7,071 nt of DNA from an uncultured Lachnospiraceae bacterium (GTDB lineage: Bacteria; Bacillota; Clostridia; Lachnospirales; Lachnospiraceae): the NCBI GenBank assembly GCA_947175305.1, contig CAMWMO010000078.1:1-7071 (forward strand), in the 5' to 3' direction. Below the pieces are notes generated by a model, which ran no database searches, was not told the DNA's origin, and saw only the letters and a list, made by a program, of their open reading frames with translations. The position numbers were made by a program, and so were the translations under genes. Each line of letters opens with the position of its first letter. Within the stretch, counting starts at the first letter, position 1. Shown here piece by piece: positions 1 to 6,500 of the stretch.

Positions 1-142
1 CTATTACATTATATAAAATTCCAGTTAGAAAACAACCTGTTCGCATAATATTGAGCAAGATCAATACCCATAAGGGCAAAAATATGGTAATATGATATTG
101 ATAGTGATTCCCACCTTAAATGGACATTGAGGTTTAATCTTT
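1..142. other. AT-rich leader / intergenic region, possibly containing the 3' end of an upstream gene
   Basis: This stretch is about 30% G+C by hand count, clearly lower than the genes beside it, and no complete gene is visible. Two forward frames are open from the left edge. One ends at TAA 46-48 (15 codons) and the other at TGA 93-95 (30 codons, rich in Lys, Ile and Val). Either could be the tail of a gene that starts outside the window, but such short open runs also arise by chance in AT-rich DNA. A TATGAT hexamer at 91-96 resembles a -10 box, but I found no convincing -35 box at the right distance, so I do not call a promoter. Confidence 0.4.
128..132 (+). promoter_or_regulatory. Probable ribosome binding site (TGAGG) for the small membrane protein
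   Basis: TGAGG lies 10 bases before the ATG at 143 and partly matches the GGAGG consensus. Its first three bases are also an in-frame TGA (128-130), so the reading frame cannot extend further upstream. No other start codon lies between that stop and 143, which supports ATG 143 as the start. Confidence 0.5.
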
Positions 143-550
143 ATGTGGAATGATGAACGAATCCCTAACGCGATCAAAAAGAATATTTTAACAAGCATAC
201 TTATTTTGCTTGTATTTTTTCTGGTGGACAACCGCGGCTATCTGTTCACTTATCTTCCTCACCGGTTTATCTATGAACAGAGGGAAGCGCACGTACAGTA
301 CGGCAATCTGCGCCACAATTATGTGCGAGTGGCCGTAGTGGAACAGGGCGAGGCAATCGCAAAAGGCACTGTGAAACGTGCTCCTGGCGAAAAGTTTGGC
401 AGCGTGATAACCGTGGGATATTCATCGAAACGTAGGCCTTCCATAGTTAGAATCTCCCCGGTAGTGACAAGGGGACAGATAGCTGTTTTGGTGGGGTTGA
501 TTCTGGGCAACTTGAGGTTTATATGGAAGATTCATAAGCTAAACGAATAA
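143..550 (+). CDS. Small two-helix membrane protein of unknown function (weakly DUF3592-like)
   Basis: This encodes 135 residues, complete, starting at ATG 143 and ending at TAA 548-550. Residues 1-14 are polar with a KK pair. Residues 15-28 are strongly hydrophobic (ILTSILILLVFFLV). Residues 29-110 form a soluble segment rich in Arg, Val and Tyr, and residues 111-128 are a second hydrophobic stretch followed by a basic tail (KIHK). By the positive-inside rule, both ends would be cytoplasmic and the roughly 80-residue middle part extracytoplasmic. That middle part ends in a pattern (residues 81-105: 'PGEKF...ITVGY....RPSIVRI') that loosely recalls DUF3592 proteins, small membrane proteins of unknown role with a similar helix-beta-helix layout. 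This resemblance is from memory and weak. I do not recognise a specific function. The gene converges on the giant surface-protein gene and shares its terminator. The 63-residue reading frame on the opposite strand inside it is rejected. Confidence 0.75.
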   Translation: MWNDERIPNAIKKNILTSILILLVFFLVDNRGYLFTYLPHRFIYEQREAHVQYGNLRHNYVRVAVVEQGEAIAKGTVKRAPGEKFGSVITVGYSSKRRPSIVRISPVVTRGQIAVLVGLILGNLRFIWKIHKLNE

Positions 551-558
551 CCGAAAAT

Positions 559-597
559 AAGGCGCTTCGAGTTTCCCCTAAGCGCCTTCGCTTTTTT
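559..597. terminator. Bidirectional rho-independent terminator between convergent genes
   Basis: A perfect 9-bp inverted repeat, AAGGCGCTT (559-567) and AAGCGCCTT (580-588), encloses a 12-base loop. On the + strand the stem is followed by CGC and six T (592-597), giving a classic terminator 8 bases after the small gene's stop. On the - strand the same stem is followed by TTATTTTC-type sequence (558 downward), a weaker but usable U-tract, and it lies just past the giant gene's stop. One hairpin therefore probably ends transcription from both sides. Confidence 0.88.
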
Positions 598-3500
598 AAT
601 ATGAGATCGGCTTTTGCGTAATATTAAACTTCACAGTCACGCTGCCACCATAATTTGGTGCAATGCCGGTAATCACTACACTTCCCTTATTCTTCCCAGA
701 TGCAGTATTCGCACCATAGGAAAGGGAATAGTCTTCGCCTTTGCTGAGCGTCTTGCCGCCAAAAGACACTGTCACTTCCGGCGTAAGCTGATTTCCCGTG
801 TATACCGCTTCGTCAACTTCTACCGATAAATTTGCCTTCGTCAGTTTAACCTCATAAATCGGCAAAGGAACGATGATCTGATTTTCCAGCCTGTATGAAG
901 ACCCCTCAGCCTCGGTAATAACTGCCACTGGCATGTCGCCTTCCGTTGAAATGTGATTCCGCAGATTCTGTAGATATCTTTCATAATCCGCTTGCGTATT
1001 ATTCTGATATTCAATTGCGTAATCCGTACCCGCACGCAACGCGCTCTTTCCATCCATCAGCTTGACGGCAGGTTTATAGATGTAATCCTCCACCTTGTTC
1101 GGATTATAGGCAATTGCTGTTGTCTTGATCTGGATGTCGCCATCATCAACCGCTTGTTTAAGATCGCTTTCCACGATTTGGAAAGTAACATCAAATTCAC
1201 CGACATAGTTACCCTTACCCTTCACGGTCACCGTCGGCGGTTTATCCCCGGAGGCCTTTGCTACCGCTTTATTATTAGCGTACTTAAGCGTGTAATCTTT
1301 ACCATTTTGCAATATAATTCCTTCCTGATTCGTAAGCAGGATCTCATTCACAGGCTTCACACCCGCCTTGCAATAGTTGAATACCATACTCTGCATCGTT
1401 TCCGAGCGCTTCACCTGCGTAATATCAGCCGCCGTGATCTTGAATGTTTTCCTAAAGCTGCCGCTGTATCCCGCATTTGTAACACTCTTAAAAGTCATCG
1501 TTGCCGTGCCCTTATTGATATTCTTGCTGTAGCTTATTGTGTAATCCGTTCCGTACCGCAAGGGCTGCAACGCCTCATCTCCCGTGCTGTAAGATAGCTT
1601 AACTCCATTCTGTGTGATCGCCCTGCCCGTATATACTTTATCCTCCAGGTCTTCCACCAGAACCGTCTTAGCCGTAAACGATCTTCCCTTGATATTAAAA
1701 GTCGTTGTTTTACTTCCGGCATACTCTCCCATTCCCGTAATGATAAGCTCCGCTTTGCCGACTCTGTCATGGTTGCGATAGCTCACCATATAATCCCGAC
1801 CGGGTTTGAGAAAAGTTTTTCCATATTTTACGCTAAAGGTATCCGCTGAGTCGGTCTCTGCAGGTTTTAGTTGCACCGGTCCCCCTGTAAAAGTAATATT
1901 CTTCAGATTCTTTCCAATTGTAATCTTTGCATTTTTAATCAAATGCGCCTTATCCGCCACATAGATTTCCCTGCAAATGCTTCCCTCATAATTGCCTATA
2001 CCCTCTACGGTCAGCAGGAATTTTCCACTATAGCCGACAGGAACGGCAGCGTCTTCCAGTTCCAAGCCCTTCTGCAGACTCCTGCCTGACTGATCACGCG
2101 CATTTTCTACCGTCAGGGTCACATTAAAATCGGTATCCTTTTTCATTCCCTTGACATACTTAATGGATGCAAACGGCTTCTGTGCTTTCTTTGCCGTCGC
2201 CAACTGATCAGTAACCTTTAATACGATTCCGTCGGCCACCTGACTGCTGCCATCACCGATCGAAGCCCTGAGAATATTAAAATTGACCTTGACCGTATCC
2301 TTGTTTCCGTCCTTGATCCGATCCGTATAATTACCCTTACCGATAATTTCCACATAGGGAAGATCTGCGTTGAAATATACGCCCTCACCGTTTCCCTGCT
2401 TCCGCACACCATTGTTGTTGGCATTAGTGTTATTGTAATATTTGATCTGATAGTCCTTGCCCAATTTTAAAAGTGTATCGCCGTCATATACGCTCACCGC
2501 AGGCTTACATACTTTACCGGTATAATAAACATCGGCAATCTCCTGAAATGTAAATGCACCGTCCACACTTCCGCCGAGCCACTTCGCATACAGAGTCATA
2601 TCCGACTCTACAATATCCGAATCAAAGTTCCATACCTTCGTACATGCCGCATCCCGATACCAGCCATCGAAACGGTATCCTGTCTCCGTCGGGTCTGCCG
2701 GTCTGTTGATCGTACTGCCAACTTTAACGTCGATCAGATTCTCCGGGGCCGTTCCATGCCCCTGCACATCAAATGTGACAGTGCATGAAACATACTCACT
2801 CGCTACGGTCAATCTGCCGTTCACATAGGATATGATGTAGTTACCTCCCGCATCGGCACCAAAAGGCACGATTTCGTACTGTCCCGCCTCTGCACTACTT
2901 TCGATTCCGCATAAGACAGCGGGCTCCGTGATCAGAAAGTCATCCGTCATCAGACCGTTCACTCCGTATTTATACTCATTTGCTGCCGGAACCGGCTCAC
3001 CGATCAGAATAGCTTTATCCTGAGCAGTGATCACAAGCTGCGCAGGCTCGATCTCAAAAGTCCTACTGATACTGCCGATATAGCATCCCACACCGTCTAT
3101 GGTCACCGTCGCAATACCGGCATTTCTGTTATTGCTGTAAGACAGCGTATAATCCTGTCCCTCTGTCAGCATAGTGTCCGATGCCCGAACTACGACCTTC
3201 GGCTCCTGCTCCGTTCCGTTGTAGGTAAAGCTGTTCGTTTTGAAAGTGACATCCGTGTCGGTTCCCAGGGTCTCCTGTGCCGTCACCTGTACTTGTATAT
3301 CCGTCAGCTTCTGAAATTTCGTTGCATCATTCGGAGTAAATTCCGCCGTAAAAGTATAAATACCGGCCTTCTCCATAATCGCTGAACTATTCTGCCACGT
3401 ATAAGTGCCGTATTCGTTCCGTGGTAACGCAATCTCACTAAGACGCTGTCCGACAGCGGCCGTCAGTTTCGGCTCTTCCACGATCAGCGTATCAAAACTG

Positions 3501-6500
3501 GTCGTATAGCCGCCGCAGGTAACCTGCACGGCACAAATTCCCGGTTTCGTTGAATCAAATCCACTGATCATAGCAGCTGTCAGCGTTACGGTTTTGGTCT
3601 GACTACCCGAAGGATAAGTCACTGTTCCGCCTGTGAGATTGATCTTCTGTCCGACCTTATAAGTAGTAATGTTGGGACATTTCACTACGATCGGGCTTTC
3701 ATCTCTTCCATAAACCGTTATCTGTGTGGAGACAGATTTTGTTCCGGCAGACATACTGATTTCCGCCGTTCCCTTCCCCAAAGCTGTCACGTTACCCATG
3801 TCATCTACCACTGCAACCGTTTCATCGGAAGAGTTCCAGCTTCCCCCGGCCTGATACGGTCCGGCAAAGCTTTTGGCATTTCCATAATAATCATTATATT
3901 GTACCGTAACATTTACAGGCAGCAGGCAGCTATCGCCTTCCTGCAAAAATGCTGTTGTATTTTCGCTGTAAACCAGCTTGGTTACATTATTTCCTTGTAC
4001 TTCCATATGCTGCACACAGCTGCCATGATCCGTATTTTTCTGCTCATCCAGCGTACTCTTATAACTGAATTCCTGTGCCACGGCATACCATCCGCCACTG
4101 GAAAGCCGGAATGCTCCTACTGCAACCTGCTGATAGCTGGGATTGATGATACTTGTGTAATGTCCTGTCACCGTTCCCTGAGTCTGCTTTACCCAGTCAC
4201 TCTTCTCCCCATACCATTGCTCGATTCCTTCCATCAGACCACTGTAATTCCAAGCCAAATTTTCCGCCCATGACTGTTCACCGTTAGTCGTCTTCACAGA
4301 AAAACAGCTTTGCCCATTCGGTCTTGTATGATCCTGATTCACGGTTGCCTCGGCCGCCCGGAGTCTTGCAATCGCCTCAAGATCCGATGACCACACAAGG
4401 GGCACATAATCAGACTCCGTCAACGGCTGTTTTGTAAGCGGATTTGTAACGCCTTCTTTACATGCCTCTAACCGGATTGCATTCAAACGCTCCAAAATCT
4501 TATCGGCAGTTTCCGTATAATACGCACCAGAAAATCCCATAACAACATTTCCCGGGGCGGGAGTCATATCGATCTCCGGCAGATCCGTCGATGATTTCGG
4601 ACTCCACTTTGCGTAGAGAGTTATATTCCCCGTACTTCCCTTTACGATCTGTGTCACCCTGACCGTACATGCCGCATCCTTGTACCAGCCTTCAAACCGA
4701 TAGCCGTCTCTGGTTGCACTCCCTAAAATAATCGTATCCGACTCCGATGTGTAAGTGGACGGATTAAAGACGCTGTTCGTACCGCCATTCAGAACGTACG
4801 TAATGGTATAAATCTGAGGCGCTTCAACTGCGGCATTGCAGTACTCTTTCAGATTAGACAGTACCTCATCCGCTGCAATATATGACATGGTTATATACTG
4901 CAAACGATTGTCGGCATCAATATAGCAGATCACAGGCCATGTGATCGTGCCGCTCGCGCTGATTTCGCCTGCCCGTGCATATGTCCACATGCTGTTTTGG
5001 TTTCCATATGTAACATCATAGGAAAAGGTGATTCCTTCACACCCGTATGTTGCCTGAAATTCAGCAACTTCTTCTTTTGTTCCCAGGTTTGTCTCTATAG
5101 CATAGACATCGATTCCTGCAAACTTATCAATCTTACTGCTTATTCCCTTAATAGTATTCCGGCTATTCCCGCAGCCGTTACTATAGAAAATCAAGAGTTT
5201 CGGCTTCCCATCCGCTGCAGAACTGATCTTTGTATCATCCAGCGCAGTATATTCATATGACAAATTGTCAAGATTAAGCGCACCATTGTCCTCTTTCGCA
5301 GTTATCTGTACAATACATTCCGCCTTTTTATCTCCTGCCGTGGCTGTAATGGTACAACTGCCAACTGCAATTGCACGCACCATGCCATTATCCACCGTTG
5401 CTACTGTTTCATCGTCACATGTCCATGTAACGGCAGAATCTGTGGCAAATGTAGGATAAACCGTGGCAGTCAGCTCCGCCTCTTCTCCTTCTGCCAGTTC
5501 CAGTGTATAGGCGCTCAGTTCGACCCGCTGCACCGGAATATCGACAGGATCGCTGCCCTCCAAGGCCGCTACCAGCACAGTTTCTTTCGCACTCAAATTC
5601 GGAGTCTGATGCAAAGCATAAAGTACATTTCCCTGATAATATGCACTGCCATATATATAACCTGTAGATGTGTCAGCCGTAAACTCAGTGCGCTTATCTG
5701 TCCCATCCATGGCAATGCTATAGATGGAAGATGTGTCGTTGTAGTATAGGCGGTCGTCTATCCGGAAGAGACCGGAATAGCTACCTCCCCAAGTACCGCC
5801 TCCGCCCCAAGTTGGCCATCTGCCAATACTCTGCACTACCGTTCCTTTATTCGTAACAGCTGAAAGATTGGTCTTTTTAAGGCTACCCTCGGAAGAGACA
5901 TAATAGCAGTCATTCCCCACCAGCACCAACGACGAATCGCATTCTGTCCAGAAAGCACTATCATAACGCATGTCGGTAGCCTGGTAATTAACTGTCTCAC
6001 TTCCGTATGTCACTCGCCCGCCAATGTGCTTATCTACAGCATCTGCGGGATCAAAATTTGCATCACTGCGAAACATATAGGTATGTGCTGCCCTGCCAAT
6101 CATATCCCATGTAGGATCATCCCATGTAACGTCTACCTGATAATACTGTCCGTCCAGCACAATCATATTCCATGCGTGGTTTATAGAATCACTGGTGACC
6201 ATATAACAGTCAATCCCTACACGACTAAGCAGATATTTGTAAGCAAGTGCGTAACCGTCACAAACAGCAGTGCGCTTTGCAAATACACCATAAATCGTAT
6301 GCGATTCAGCGGGAACGGTTCCTGCATCCAGATTTTCCTTGTCATATTCGCAATTAACCACCAGATAGTCATGCAAGACAATGGCTTTCTCCAAATCACT
6401 CATGCTCTCATCTACTGTTGCAAGCGCCGTGCTAATACCACTTTGAACGGCCGTATCATTCAGAGTGTCATCATAAGTTAAGAAAATGCTGATTAGATAT

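Noticed and set aside
67..76. CCC-ATAA-GGG as a small hairpin or operator
   Set aside because: A 3-bp stem is far too short to be meaningful without other support.
88..96. Extended -10-like sequence (TGGTAATAT / TATGAT) before the small gene
   Set aside because: The region is AT-rich so such hexamers are expected by chance, and no -35-like hexamer lies 16-18 bases upstream.
319..510. 63-codon frame on the - strand inside the small membrane protein gene
   Set aside because: The + strand gene has a probable ribosome binding site, a fixed start, two membrane segments and its own terminator. The antisense frame has none of these.
992..1597. 201-codon open frame on the + strand
   Set aside because: It lies wholly antisense to the C-terminal repeats of the giant gene, has an irregular composition with many Arg, His and Ile, and shows no recognisable domain.
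3899..4273. 124-codon open frame on the + strand
   Set aside because: It is antisense to the CAP domain and the Ig-like module after it, with no recognisable motif of its own.
4560..4604. 'LPEID' in the giant protein as a possible sortase-type motif
   Set aside because: It does not match LPXTG, lies in the middle of the chain between two domains, and is not followed by a hydrophobic segment and basic tail.
6026..6481. 151-codon open frame on the + strand
   Set aside because: It is antisense to the transglutaminase-like domain, whose catalytic motifs are clear on the other strand. The Cys/Ile/His-rich translation looks like a shadow frame.
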